Shown: positions 49,277 through 59,398 of the stretch, in pieces
How positions within the stretch are numbered: the first letter of the stretch is position 1
Layout: every line of letters starts with the position of its first letter
Assembly (NCBI GenBank): GCA_022769825.1
Contig: JALEJI010000073.1
Span: forward strand, 1-64,000
Origin: Prevotella sp.
GTDB taxonomy: Bacteria; Bacteroidota; Bacteroidia; Bacteroidales; Bacteroidaceae
DNA: 64,000 nucleotides
Reading direction: 5' to 3'
Notes under the pieces: generated by a model
What the model saw: only the letters and a program-made list of their open reading frames with translations
The model's database searches: none
What the model was told of the DNA's origin: nothing
Translations under genes and position numbers: made by a program

Positions 49277-51130
49277 ATGGCATACAGGTCTTTAACCGAA
49301 GAGGAAATAAACGTTCTCGACGACAACGGCTGTTGGGCCGAGAACTGGGACAACGTCAAGGTGAGCGACGACTTCGCTCCCAAGTACATGCGACACGTCA
49401 TGCTCTACGGCGATGTCGCCATAGGCAGTTTTGAAAAGAACATCGAGGTGTCGCCCGGATTCCTCAAGCATTCGGGCATCTGCAACGCCACGCTGCGCCA
49501 CGTCAGCGTGGGCGACAACTGCCTGATAGAGAACATCGGCAATTATATCAACAACTACACCATCGGCAACGATTGCTACATCTCCAACGTCTCCACCATG
49601 GAGACCACCGAGGGCGCGACCTTCGGGCAGGGCAACCTCATATCGGTGCTCAACGAGGTGGGCGACGGCAACGTGGTGCTCTTCGACGGGCTCAACAGCC
49701 AGATAGCCGCGCTCATGGTGAAGTATAATCGCGACCGTGGGTTCTGGGCCGCCATGCGCCGGCTCATAGGAGAGGACATCAAGGCCACCTCGCCCGACCG
49801 TGGCACCCTGGGCGACGGGGTGAAGATAGTGAACACCAAGGAGATAACCAATACCGTCATAGGCGAGGAGTGTGAGGTGAACGGCGCGGCAAGGCTCAGC
49901 GACGTCACCATTCTATCGGCGCCGGAGGCCACCGTCTACATCGGCACGGGCGTCATCTGCGAAAACTCCATCATCAGTCACGGCTCAAGCCTCATCAACT
50001 CGGTGAAGATGCAAGACTGCTTCGTGGGCGAGGCGTGCAAGATAAGCAATGGCTTCACGGCAGCGCAGAGCGTGCTCTTCGCCAACTGCTACATGAGCAA
50101 CGGCGAGGCGTGCGCCGCCTTCTGCGGACCGTTCACCGCCAGCCACCACAAGAGCTCGCTGCTCATAGGCTCGCAGTTCAGCTTCTACAACGCCGGCTCG
50201 GCGACCAATTTCTCAAACCACGCCTACAAGATGGGACCGCTCCACTGGGGCGTGCTCGAAAGAGGCACCAAGACGGCAAGCGGCGCCTACCTGCTCATGC
50301 CGGCCACGATAGGCACCTTCAGCGTGTGCTTCGGCAAACTGATGCACCATCCCGACACACGCAACCTGCCGTTCTCGTATCTCATAGCCTACGGCGACAC
50401 CATGTATCTGTCGCCGGGACGCAACATAACCACCGTGGGCCTCTACCGCGACATACGCAAGTGGCCCAAGCGAGATGTCAGGCCCAAGGGCACGAGGAAG
50501 AGCATTGTCAACTTCGACTGGCTCTCGCCCTTCTCCGTGGGGGAGTTAATAAAGGGAAAGAAGATTCTCGAAGACCTGCAAGCCGCGTCGGGCGAAGACG
50601 TGAGCTCATACAACTTCCACGAGTATGTCATCCACGCCTCGTCGCTGCGCAAGGGCATAAAATACTATGACATAGCCCTGCGCATATACATGGGGGCCGT
50701 GCTAAAGCGCGTGCTAAAGCGCGACCCGACGCTGGCTCCGCCCGCCACCGAGGTGGGACTGGGCGACTGGAACGACCTCTCTGGCCTGCTCTTGCCGGCA
50801 AGCGAGGAGCAACGTCTTGTCAGCGACATCAAGAGCGGGGAGCTCGACTCAATAGAAGGTGTCACCGCCCGCCTGACCGACATCGACAACCATTACCGCG
50901 AATACCAGTGGGCGTGGACATACCGCCTCATCCTGGACTATTACGGTCTGAAGGAACTCGACGCCGACAGTGCCGAGAGCATCAGGCGCGACTACGTGAC
51001 CGCGCGCAGGGCGTGGATTGCCGAGATAAGAAAGGACGCGGAGAAAGAGTACCGGATGGGCGACGTGGACCAGGAGGTGCTCGACAACTTCATCTCGCAA
51101 CTCGACCATGAGGTCGACTTCGAGAGCTAA
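49277..51130 (+). CDS. DUF4954-like left-handed beta-helix protein
   Basis: MAYRSLTEEEINVLDDNGC; hexapeptide-like repeats (GDNCLIENIGNYINNYTIGNDCYISNV). Confidence 0.8.
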   Translation: MAYRSLTEEEINVLDDNGCWAENWDNVKVSDDFAPKYMRHVMLYGDVAIGSFEKNIEVSPGFLKHSGICNATLRHVSVGDNCLIENIGNYINNYTIGNDCYISNVSTMETTEGATFGQGNLISVLNEVGDGNVVLFDGLNSQIAALMVKYNRDRGFWAAMRRLIGEDIKATSPDRGTLGDGVKIVNTKEITNTVIGEECEVNGAARLSDVTILSAPEATVYIGTGVICENSIISHGSSLINSVKMQDCFVGEACKISNGFTAAQSVLFANCYMSNGEACAAFCGPFTASHHKSSLLIGSQFSFYNAGSATNFSNHAYKMGPLHWGVLERGTKTASGAYLLMPATIGTFSVCFGKLMHHPDTRNLPFSYLIAYGDTMYLSPGRNITTVGLYRDIRKWPKRDVRPKGTRKSIVNFDWLSPFSVGELIKGKKILEDLQAASGEDVSSYNFHEYVIHASSLRKGIKYYDIALRIYMGAVLKRVLKRDPTLAPPATEVGLGDWNDLSGLLLPASEEQRLVSDIKSGELDSIEGVTARLTDIDNHYREYQWAWTYRLILDYYGLKELDADSAESIRRDYVTARRAWIAEIRKDAEKEYRMGDVDQEVLDNFISQLDHEVDFES

Positions 51131-51190
51131 GGCTGCCTGTGAGGCAAAAGATTATCATCATACGAGACACATATTTACACATTATATTAC

Positions 51191-54106
51191 ATGAAACATT
51201 TGAGGACACTTCTTTGTGTGCTTGTCGCTGCGCTCGCCGTGAGCGTCCAGGCGCAGAAGAGTTACCATTACTCAACGGTGGCGGGCGACCCGATGCACGC
51301 TCGCGTCTATACCCTCGACAATGGATTGAAGGTCTACATGAGCGTCAACCGTGAGACGCCGCGCCTTCAGACATATATCGCCGTGAAGACAGGCTCGCGC
51401 AACGACCCTCCTGAGACCACGGGCCTGGCCCATTACCTGGAGCATCTCATGTTTAAGGGAACCACGCATTTCGGCTCAAGCAACGTGGCGGCTGAGGCCC
51501 CGCTGCTCGACACCATAGAGTGTCGCTTCGAGCGTTATCGCCACATCACCGACCCCGTGATGAGGAAGAAGGCTTACCACGAGATTGACTCCATATCGCA
51601 GCTGGCAGCCAGGTATAACATCCCCAACGAGTATGACAAGCTCATGGCGAGCATTGGATCGCAAGGCAGCAACGCCTACACCTCGGAGGATGTCACGTGC
51701 TATGTGGAGGACATCCCGGCCAACGAGATAGACTCCTGGGCCAAGGTGCAGGCCGACAGGTTCAAGAACATGGTCATACGCGGCTTCCACACTGAGCTGG
51801 AGGCGGTGTATGAGGAATACAACATCGGCCTTGGCAGCGATGGCGAGAAGCAGATGCAGGCCATGAGCAAGAAGCTCTTCCCAGGTCATCCTTATGGCAC
51901 GCAAAGCACCATCGGCACGCAGGAACACCTGAAGAACCCTTCCATAACCAATATAAAAAACTATTTCCATCGCTACTACGTGCCAAACAACGTGGCGATA
52001 TGCCTTGCTGGCGACTTCGACCCCGACAAGACCATTGCCATCATCGACAAGTATTTCGGCGACTGGAAGAAGAGCGACAACCTCTCTTATCCGCAATACG
52101 CTCCGTTGAAGAAGCTCATGGCGCCTGTCGACACCACCGTCGTGGGCCTTGAGGCTCCCAACGTGTTCATGGCGTGGCGCACCGATGCTGCCGCGTCGGC
52201 CCAGCAAGACACGCTATCCGTTATAAGCTATTTGCTCAGCAATGGCAAGGCCGGACTCTTCGATTTGGACCTCAACAACCCGATGAAGGTGATGGGCGCA
52301 AGCGCGCAACTGTCGTCAAACCACGATTATGGCATGTTCTACCTTTATGGCTCGCCAAAGGAGGGACAAGACACCAAGGAGGTGAGGCGGCTCATGCTCG
52401 GCGAGATTGAGAAGCTGAAGAAGGGCCAGTTCTCCGATGACCTCTTGCCGTCGGCGGTGAACAACATGAAGCTGAAATATTACCAGTCGCTGAGGAAGAA
52501 CGATGAGCGCGCCGACCGCTTCGTTAATGCTTTCATCAACGACAAGCAGTGGGACGACGAGGTCCACTCTCTCGACCGCATTGCCAAGATGACGAAGAGC
52601 CAGATAGTGGACTTCGCCAACAGGTTCTTCACCGATGGCTACGTCACCGTGTTCAAGGCCCAAGGCAACGACACCACTATTCACAAGATAGAAAAGCCGC
52701 ACATAACACCTATCCCGACCAACAACGACAAGCAGAGCGAGTTTCTGAAAGAAATCGTCAATGCCAAGCCGGAGCCCATACAGCCCAAGTTCGTTGACTT
52801 CAAGCGCGACCTCACGGTGGCCCGAACGAAGAAAGGCCTCGACTATCTGTATAAGAAGAATACGAGCGACGACATCTTCTCTTTGACCTATCATTATCCT
52901 TTCGGCAGCGAGAGCGACAACCAGTATGCCGTCGCCGCCGACTATCTCTCGTATGTCGGCACCGACAAGTTGAGCAACGAGAAGATACAGCAGCAGTTCT
53001 TCAAGCTCGCGTGCAGCTATAACGTGAGCGTTGGCGACGACGCCATCAACATTTCCATCAGCGGACTCAACAGCAACATGCCCGCGGCGGTGCGGTTGCT
53101 TGAGAACGTGCTCACGAGTGCCAAGGCCGACAAGGAAAGCTACGACAAGTATGTCGGCATAGTGCTGAAGGCGCGTGCCGACGCCAAGAGCGAACAGCGC
53201 GCAAACTTCTCGGCCTTGACCATGCTTGGCGAGTATGGCGCGTATAACCCGCAGCTTAACGACATGAGCGAGAAGCAGTTGCGCGACGCAGACCCACAGG
53301 CTTTGCTCGACAAGCTGAAGAATCTCAACCGTTATCGCGCCACGGTGATGTATTTCGGGCCTTCCGACATGAAGACAGTCGACGGCATCGTTAGCGCGGC
53401 CCACGCCACGCCAAGGAAATTCTTGCAAGAGCCGGAGGCTAAGCCTTATCTTCATCAGGCTACTGACAAGACGGAGGTGTGGGTGGCTCCTTATGATGCC
53501 AAGAACATCTATATGACCATGTATCACGCTGAGGGCAAGAAGTGGACACCGGAGAAGGCGGCCATAGAGCTTCTCTTCAACGAGTATTTTGGAGGCGGCA
53601 TGAACGCCATCGTGTTCCAGGAACTGCGCGAGGCGCGTGGTTTGGCCTATTCGGCAGGTGCCAGATACACGGCGCCATCGGCTTATCCTTATAAGGACAC
53701 GGAGAGCTTTACCACTTACATCATTACCCAAAACGACAAGATGATGGACTGCGTAAACGAGTTCAACAACCTGCTCAACGACACGCCGTCGCGCGAGGCT
53801 GGATTCAAGTTGGCGCGGCAAAGCCTCATAAAGTCGCTCTCCACAGCCAGGACAAACTATGAGAACGTGTTTTGGAGATGGCTCGAAGCCAAGAAGAAGG
53901 GCATTGACTATGACATCCGCCAAAAGATTTACGAGACCTTGCCAAAGCTGACGCTCAACGATGTCATCAACTTCGCGCGAGAGAACATCGCCAACAAGCC
54001 TTACCGCTATCTTATCCTCGGCAACGAGAAAGACATCGACATGGACGCTCTGCAAAAGTTGGGACCGGTGAGAAGGCTGACCACGGAAGAAATCTTTGGA
54101 TACTAA
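51191..54106 (+). CDS. M16 (insulinase-family) zinc metallopeptidase
   Basis: Signal peptide; GLAHYLEHLMFKGT (HxxEH); two M16 halves in one chain. Confidence 0.95.
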   Translation: MKHLRTLLCVLVAALAVSVQAQKSYHYSTVAGDPMHARVYTLDNGLKVYMSVNRETPRLQTYIAVKTGSRNDPPETTGLAHYLEHLMFKGTTHFGSSNVAAEAPLLDTIECRFERYRHITDPVMRKKAYHEIDSISQLAARYNIPNEYDKLMASIGSQGSNAYTSEDVTCYVEDIPANEIDSWAKVQADRFKNMVIRGFHTELEAVYEEYNIGLGSDGEKQMQAMSKKLFPGHPYGTQSTIGTQEHLKNPSITNIKNYFHRYYVPNNVAICLAGDFDPDKTIAIIDKYFGDWKKSDNLSYPQYAPLKKLMAPVDTTVVGLEAPNVFMAWRTDAAASAQQDTLSVISYLLSNGKAGLFDLDLNNPMKVMGASAQLSSNHDYGMFYLYGSPKEGQDTKEVRRLMLGEIEKLKKGQFSDDLLPSAVNNMKLKYYQSLRKNDERADRFVNAFINDKQWDDEVHSLDRIAKMTKSQIVDFANRFFTDGYVTVFKAQGNDTTIHKIEKPHITPIPTNNDKQSEFLKEIVNAKPEPIQPKFVDFKRDLTVARTKKGLDYLYKKNTSDDIFSLTYHYPFGSESDNQYAVAADYLSYVGTDKLSNEKIQQQFFKLACSYNVSVGDDAINISISGLNSNMPAAVRLLENVLTSAKADKESYDKYVGIVLKARADAKSEQRANFSALTMLGEYGAYNPQLNDMSEKQLRDADPQALLDKLKNLNRYRATVMYFGPSDMKTVDGIVSAAHATPRKFLQEPEAKPYLHQATDKTEVWVAPYDAKNIYMTMYHAEGKKWTPEKAAIELLFNEYFGGGMNAIVFQELREARGLAYSAGARYTAPSAYPYKDTESFTTYIITQNDKMMDCVNEFNNLLNDTPSREAGFKLARQSLIKSLSTARTNYENVFWRWLEAKKKGIDYDIRQKIYETLPKLTLNDVINFARENIANKPYRYLILGNEKDIDMDALQKLGPVRRLTTEEIFGY

Positions 54107-54181
54107 TACGTTTGATTAAACATACAAGCGGCAGGAATTAGATAGACAACATATAATATTATACAATAAACATTTTATATT

Positions 54182-55828
54182 ATGGCTAAACCAGTAGATT
54201 TTAAGTACGCTCCAATGTTCCAGCTTGGAGAGGACAAGACTGAGTATCGCTTGCTTACCAAGGAAGGCGTAAGCACGGCTGAGTTTGAGGGTAAGACTAT
54301 CCTCAAGGTTTCCAAGGAGGCCTTGACCTTGCTCGCGCAGCAGGGTTTTCACGACGTGGAGTTCATGCTCCGTCGTGAGCACAACCTCCAGGTGGCAAAG
54401 ATTTTGAAAGACCCAGAGGCTTCTGAGAACGACAAGTACGTGGCTCTCCAGTTCCTTCGCAACGCCGAGACTGCCGTAAAGGGTATCCTCCCATTCTGCC
54501 AGGACACTGGTACCGCTATCATACACGGCGAGAAGGGTCAGCGTGTATGGACCGACTTCGAGGACGAAGAGGCTTTGAGCCGCGGTGTCTATAACACTTA
54601 CACACAGGACAACCTCCGTTATTCTCAGAACGCACCTCTCAACATGTATGATGAGGTGAACACTCGTTGCAACCTCCCTGCACAGATCGATATCGAGGCT
54701 ACAGAGGGCGACGAGTATCGCTTCGTGATGGTTGCCAAGGGTGGTGGTTCTGCCAACAAGACTTACTTTTACCCTATGACAAAGGCTACTATCCAGAACG
54801 AGGGCACACTCCTCCCGTTCCTCGTAGAGAAGATGAAGAGCCTCGGCACGGCGGCTTGTCCTCCTTACCACATCGCCTTCGTTATCGGTGGTACTTCTGC
54901 GGAGAAGAACCTCTTGACCGTGAAGTTGGCTTCCATCAAGTATTACGACGAGTTGCCTACCACAGGCGATGAGACAGGTCGTGCTTTCCGTGACATCGAC
55001 TTGGAGAACAAGCTCCTCGTAGAGGCTCACAAGATAGGCCTCGGCGCACAGTTCGGCGGCAAGTACTTGGCCCACGACATCCGTGTCATCCGATTGCCAC
55101 GTCATGGCGCCAGCTGCCCAATCGGTATGGGCGTAAGCTGCTCTGCCGACCGTAACATCAAGGCCAAGATCAACAAGGACGGTATCTGGTTGGAGAAGAT
55201 GGACGACAACCCAACAGAGTTGATTCCAGAGGAGTTGCGTAAGCCAGGCGAGGGCACCAAGGGCATTGAGATTGACCTCGACAAGGGTATCGACGCCGTT
55301 CGCGCCGAGTTGACCAAGTATCCTGTCAGCACACGTGTCAGCTTGAAGGGTACTATCATCGTGGCTCGCGACATCGCTCACGCCAAGCTCAAGGCTCGCT
55401 TGGACGCAGGCGAGGAGATGCCTCAGTACTTCAAGGATCACCCAATCCTCTATGCAGGACCAGCCAAGACACCGGAGGGCTATCCTTGCGGTTCAATGGG
55501 CCCGACCACGGCCAACCGTATGGATCCATACGTGGACGAGTTCCAGGATTACGGCGCAAGCTTGGTAATGATTGCCAAGGGTAACCGCACGCAGGTTGTC
55601 ACCGACGCTTGTAAGAAGCACGGAGGTTTCTATCTCGGCACTATCGGTGGTGTTGCCGCCGTTCTCTCTCAGAGCTGTATCAAGAGCATCGAGTGCGTAG
55701 AGTATCCAGAGCTCGGCATGGAGGCAATCTGGAAGATAACCGTGGAGGACTTCCCTGCCTTTATCCTCGTGGATGACAAGGGCAACGACTTCTTCAAGCA
55801 GTTGAAGCCTTGGAAGTGCACTTGCTAA
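54182..55828 (+). CDS. Class I (Fe-S) fumarate hydratase
   Basis: [20 protein letters not shown]-like region ([12 protein letters not shown]), [14 protein letters not shown]. Confidence 0.93.
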   Translation: MAKPVDFKYAPMFQLGEDKTEYRLLTKEGVSTAEFEGKTILKVSKEALTLLAQQGFHDVEFMLRREHNLQVAKILKDPEASENDKYVALQFLRNAETAVKGILPFCQDTGTAIIHGEKGQRVWTDFEDEEALSRGVYNTYTQDNLRYSQNAPLNMYDEVNTRCNLPAQIDIEATEGDEYRFVMVAKGGGSANKTYFYPMTKATIQNEGTLLPFLVEKMKSLGTAACPPYHIAFVIGGTSAEKNLLTVKLASIKYYDELPTTGDETGRAFRDIDLENKLLVEAHKIGLGAQFGGKYLAHDIRVIRLPRHGASCPIGMGVSCSADRNIKAKINKDGIWLEKMDDNPTELIPEELRKPGEGTKGIEIDLDKGIDAVRAELTKYPVSTRVSLKGTIIVARDIAHAKLKARLDAGEEMPQYFKDHPILYAGPAKTPEGYPCGSMGPTTANRMDPYVDEFQDYGASLVMIAKGNRTQVVTDACKKHGGFYLGTIGGVAAVLSQSCIKSIECVEYPELGMEAIWKITVEDFPAFILVDDKGNDFFKQLKPWKCTC

Positions 55829-55852
55829 ACATTCCGACAACTAAATAGGCGT

Positions 55853-55883
55853 GGGGCGGCCATGATGGTCGCCCCATCTTTTT
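55853..55883 (+). terminator. Intrinsic terminator after fumarase
   Basis: GGGGCGGCCA / TGGTCGCCCC stem (one G-T wobble) then ATCTTTTT. Confidence 0.8.
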
Positions 55884-55898
55884 ATAACATGCTATATT

Positions 55899-58589
55899 AT
55901 GGAGCAGGGCTTACAATGGACTCCCGACAAGTCGCAACAAGAGATTCTTGACATCATGAGTGGGCAACACCTCGTGCTCGCGCCTCCAGGGTGCGGCAAG
56001 ACGCAGATCCTTGCCGAACGCATACGGCAGGCTCTCGCCAATGGTGTGAAGGCCGACGACATGTTGTGCTTGACGTTTACCAATCGTGCGGCGCGTGGCA
56101 TGCGCGAGCGCGTGGACCTTAGGGTTGGTAAAGACAAGGCAGAGGATGTTTTCGTGGGAAATGTCCACAGGTTTTGTTCCCGCTTTCTTTTCGCCAACAA
56201 CATAGTGCCGGCAGAGACCGCCATCATAGACGATGATACCGTGGACAGCATCCTCGCGCAATACCTTAACGAAGATGAGGATGCGGTAAGGTCTGACTTC
56301 GGCAAGAGAAGGACGCATGCGCTGATAATGTTCTTCTCGCATTTCATGTACGATATCATCAATGGCGTGCCACGCGAGTTGCGCACGCACCCGGAATGTG
56401 TAACGAAAGAGGATGTGGCTTCCATGAAAGCATTGGCTAAAGCCGTGGGCAAGCCTTTCGACGCCTCGCTCATGATAGACCTTTACGATCATGCCGACTT
56501 CTATCTTGACCTCGTGTGCCAGCCTGTCTTCCCGCAACTTATGCGTTACCAAGCCACACAGTTGCTCACGAAGGCACGTTATGCGCACGCTTATGTGGCT
56601 TATAAGCGACAAAACAACTTGCTCGACTTTGAGGACCTGCTGCAACTTACTTATGACGCCCTTAGCCATGGCGACGACTATAAACGCTATGCGTGGATTC
56701 AAGTGGACGAGGTGCAAGACCTCAACCCGCTGCAACTTGCCATAATATCCCAGTTGCGCGCCGAAAAAGGCTGCTGTGTCTATCTTGGCGATGAGCAGCA
56801 AGCCATATTCTCGTTCATGGGCGCTAAGCTCGCCACGCTCAACACCCTCAAGGAGCAGTGCGAGGGCAGGGTTCACCATCTTGGCATCAATCATAGGCAA
56901 CCGCGAAATATCGTGGAGATGCTCAACGATTACGCCATAGCCAACCTGCGCTCCGACCCGGCTCTCCTTCCCGAGCCAAGCGACGCTGTCGTTGCCGATG
57001 ACTCCAGCCTCCGTTTGTGCCGTTCGGATACGGTGACGACGGAGATTGACGATGTGGCGGCGTTGGCCCGGAAACTCGCAGAAGAGGACAACTCGAAGAC
57101 AACGGCAATCGTTGTCAACTCCAATCGTGACGCCGACGCGGTCAGCGACCGCCTCCACAAGGTTGGCGTGCCTCATTTCAAGATTTCCGGCACCGACCTG
57201 TTCTCCACGCCAGAGGTGAAACTTCTCGTGGCTCACCTCAGTGTCGTGAACAATGAGCTTAACTCTCTTGCCTGGGCGCAGATATTGCAAGGGATGAAGG
57301 TCTGCCAGACGGCTGCCACGGCCCGAAACCTCGTGCATAAACTAAGGACGCTCGCCATCGCGCCAGCAGACTTGCTAAGTGGCGCGACAGATGACCACGA
57401 CACTTATCTCAAGCGATTCTTGCGAGCCTATGACAGTGGTGACATCGTAGTGTTTGACACGGAGACGACAGGGCTTAGCGTCTTTGAGGACGACGTGATA
57501 CAGATTGCCGCGGAGAGGATAAGGCAGGGCAAGGTCGTGGACAAGTTTTGCGTCTACTTGGAGACCATGCGCCCTATACCATTGATGCTTGGCGACATCG
57601 TTAACCCTATCATGGAGGAGCGCAAGCACAACAAGCTTTATCCGCCCGCAGAGGGATTCAAGGCGTTTCTCGACTTCGCCAATGGCGCGCCGCTATTGGC
57701 GCATAATGCCGCGTTCGACTATCATATAATGTACTTCCGCCTGAAAGACTGCCTCCCCGATGCCGACTGGAAAGCCCTGCATCCTGTTTGCTTCGACTCG
57801 CTGAAGCTCATGCGTCTTATCCGCCCGGAGCTGAAGGCTTTCAAGCTAAAGTCGCTGCTTGCCGAATTGGGTTTGGAAGGAGAGAACTCTCACCTTGCCG
57901 ATGATGACGTAAACGCCACGGTGTCGCTCGTGAACTATTGCCATGAAATGGGACTTGGCATAATCAAGAGGCAGGAAGAGTTCCTCGACAAGCCGACTGT
58001 AAAGTCGGTTGCCGATAAGCTTAGGCGCGACTATGGCGACATCTATTTCGCGGCGTGTGACAGGCTTTACGACAGGGTCATGGGCAGTGAGCCGGCTTTG
58101 ACTGCCGAGATGAACCGCTTTTATCATTTCTTGATAGAGGAGAGGCGGATAAAACCAAACAGTAAAATCAATTACGTGTCGCGGTTTCTCGACAGTGACG
58201 TAATAAACCAAGCCGAGGAGCCATCGCTCAAGGAACAACTGGAGAACCACATCATGGAAATCAGCACGTTTAAGGAAGCTGACATCTGCGGCTCTTCATC
58301 GCTCGACGAAAAGGTGTTTGTCTCCACTATCCACAAGGCAAAGGGCCTGGAGTTTGACAACGTGATAGTGTTTGATGTCGTGGATGGCAGAATACCCAAC
58401 TTCTATAACCTTAACGACGCGTCAGCCATGGAGGAAGACGCGAGAAAGCTCTATGTGGCGTTGTCGAGAGTCAGGCAACGGTTGTTCGTGTATTACAGTG
58501 GATGGTCGATGTCTATAAGCTATCCGCGACCGCAAACCGTGTCGCGCTTCATGAAATCCGTACAGGGGTTCTTCAAAACGAAAGAATGA
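55899..58589 (+). CDS. UvrD/PcrA-like SF1 helicase with inserted DEDDh (DnaQ-like) 3'-5' exonuclease domain
   Basis: LAPPGCGKTQIL, VDEVQDLNP, GDEQQAIFSF, then FDTETTGL / LAHNAAFDYHIM / HLADDDVNAT, then STIHKAKGLEFDNVIVFDV and LYVALSRVRQRLFV. Confidence 0.92.
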   Translation: MEQGLQWTPDKSQQEILDIMSGQHLVLAPPGCGKTQILAERIRQALANGVKADDMLCLTFTNRAARGMRERVDLRVGKDKAEDVFVGNVHRFCSRFLFANNIVPAETAIIDDDTVDSILAQYLNEDEDAVRSDFGKRRTHALIMFFSHFMYDIINGVPRELRTHPECVTKEDVASMKALAKAVGKPFDASLMIDLYDHADFYLDLVCQPVFPQLMRYQATQLLTKARYAHAYVAYKRQNNLLDFEDLLQLTYDALSHGDDYKRYAWIQVDEVQDLNPLQLAIISQLRAEKGCCVYLGDEQQAIFSFMGAKLATLNTLKEQCEGRVHHLGINHRQPRNIVEMLNDYAIANLRSDPALLPEPSDAVVADDSSLRLCRSDTVTTEIDDVAALARKLAEEDNSKTTAIVVNSNRDADAVSDRLHKVGVPHFKISGTDLFSTPEVKLLVAHLSVVNNELNSLAWAQILQGMKVCQTAATARNLVHKLRTLAIAPADLLSGATDDHDTYLKRFLRAYDSGDIVVFDTETTGLSVFEDDVIQIAAERIRQGKVVDKFCVYLETMRPIPLMLGDIVNPIMEERKHNKLYPPAEGFKAFLDFANGAPLLAHNAAFDYHIMYFRLKDCLPDADWKALHPVCFDSLKLMRLIRPELKAFKLKSLLAELGLEGENSHLADDDVNATVSLVNYCHEMGLGIIKRQEEFLDKPTVKSVADKLRRDYGDIYFAACDRLYDRVMGSEPALTAEMNRFYHFLIEERRIKPNSKINYVSRFLDSDVINQAEEPSLKEQLENHIMEISTFKEADICGSSSLDEKVFVSTIHKAKGLEFDNVIVFDVVDGRIPNFYNLNDASAMEEDARKLYVALSRVRQRLFVYYSGWSMSISYPRPQTVSRFMKSVQGFFKTKE

Positions 58590-58612
58590 ACAATTCAGTG
58601 TAGTGTCACGAC

Positions 58613-58648
58613 AAAAAAAACAGGCAGAAATCTCACGATTGCTGCCTG
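58613..58648 (-). terminator. Intrinsic terminator on minus strand (end of candidate sRNA)
   Basis: Stem CAGGCAG (58621-58627) / CTGCCTG (58642-58648); A-run 58613-58620 reads as a T-tract on the minus strand. Confidence 0.8.
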
Positions 58649-58893
58649 CGTATTGTGAATTACAATTAATTCCTCTTTTGTTTTGAGCTCGATTGAAGGT
58701 TTCCGCCTCACGGCGTCAACCAACCATCTTGCATCAAACTGTTACCTGAAAACTAAACTAATCTTTAACCTAAAAACTAAATACCTTTGAATCTAAAAAA
58801 ACAATCTATCAAAACCTAAAAACTAAAAACCTATATGAAAAATCTACTAACTTGTTCTGTTCTTTACTCTTGAGGTGTTACCCTCTTGATTAC
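58613..58893 (-). ncRNA. Candidate small RNA, ~280 nt, unclassified
   Basis: Minus-strand promoter TTTG (58930-58927)-N20-TACCTTTG (58906-58899), AT-rich body with repeated TTTAGTTTTTAGGTT, CGCCgtgaGGCG hairpin, and intrinsic terminator; no convincing CDS. Confidence 0.6.
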
Positions 58894-58898
58894 GTTTG

Positions 58899-58930
58899 CA
58901 AAGGTACGCATATATTCGATACCCTCCAAA
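58899..58930 (-). promoter_or_regulatory. Bacteroidetes-type promoter for the candidate sRNA
   Basis: TTTG-N20-TACCTTTG on minus strand. Confidence 0.65.
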
Positions 58931-59131
58931 TCTTTTTGAAAGAAAATGCTATCGTTTCCTTTGTTTTTGACATAAATCAACATACTGTGTACGGACACAC
59001 TTACGCTTTTCACGTTTGTTTGCTTTTGTTTCGTGTCATTTTGCATTTTGAAAGGTAACCAGTCGTTTACCCATCCTGCTTCGTGTTGCCAATGGAGCGC
59101 AGCGCAAACATTTCTCAAGTAAGCTATATAC

Positions 59132-59165
59132 AAAAAAAACCGTAGGCACTTCACAGTGGCTACGG
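59132..59165 (-). terminator. Terminator downstream of tRNA-Tyr
   Basis: CCGTAGxCAC...GTGGCTACGG hairpin with A8 (T8 on minus strand) at 59132-59139. Confidence 0.75.
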
Positions 59166-59206
59166 CAACTAAACATGTATAAAGTTACGAAAAATATTAT
59201 TCTTTG

Positions 59207-59289
59207 TGGGTGGTGATGGATTCGAACCACCGAAGGCAAGAGCCAGCAGATTTACAGTCTGCCCCATTTGGCCACTCTGGTAACCACCC
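59207..59289 (-). tRNA. tRNA-Tyr (anticodon GTA)
   Basis: GGGTGGTTACCAGAGTGGCCAAATGGGGCAGACTGTAAATCTGCTGGCTCTTGCCTTCGGTGGTTCGAATCCATCACCACCCA; 7-bp acceptor stem, class II variable arm, CCA not encoded. Confidence 0.95.
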
Positions 59290-59398
59290 GAAGCTTTATT
59301 TCTCAAAAGCGATTGCAAAGTTAATGCTTTTGTTTCGATATAACGAATAAACCCTGTGCTTTAACTTTTGTTTAACACTTCTTGCGTTCCACGTCGCT

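Noticed and set aside
52316-54055. 579-aa antisense ORF opposite the M16 peptidase (likewise 44396-46039 +, 62530-63804 +, 55911-57338 -, 54116-55441 -, 47969-49261 -)
   Set aside because: Long antisense frames arise from GC-skewed codon use; translations are His/Arg/Val/Leu-rich without recognisable domains, and the sense genes are certain.
58864-59154. 96-aa minus-strand ORF overlapping the candidate sRNA promoter
   Set aside because: It spans the tRNA-Tyr terminator and the TAnnTTTG promoter, and the composition is not convincing as a protein.
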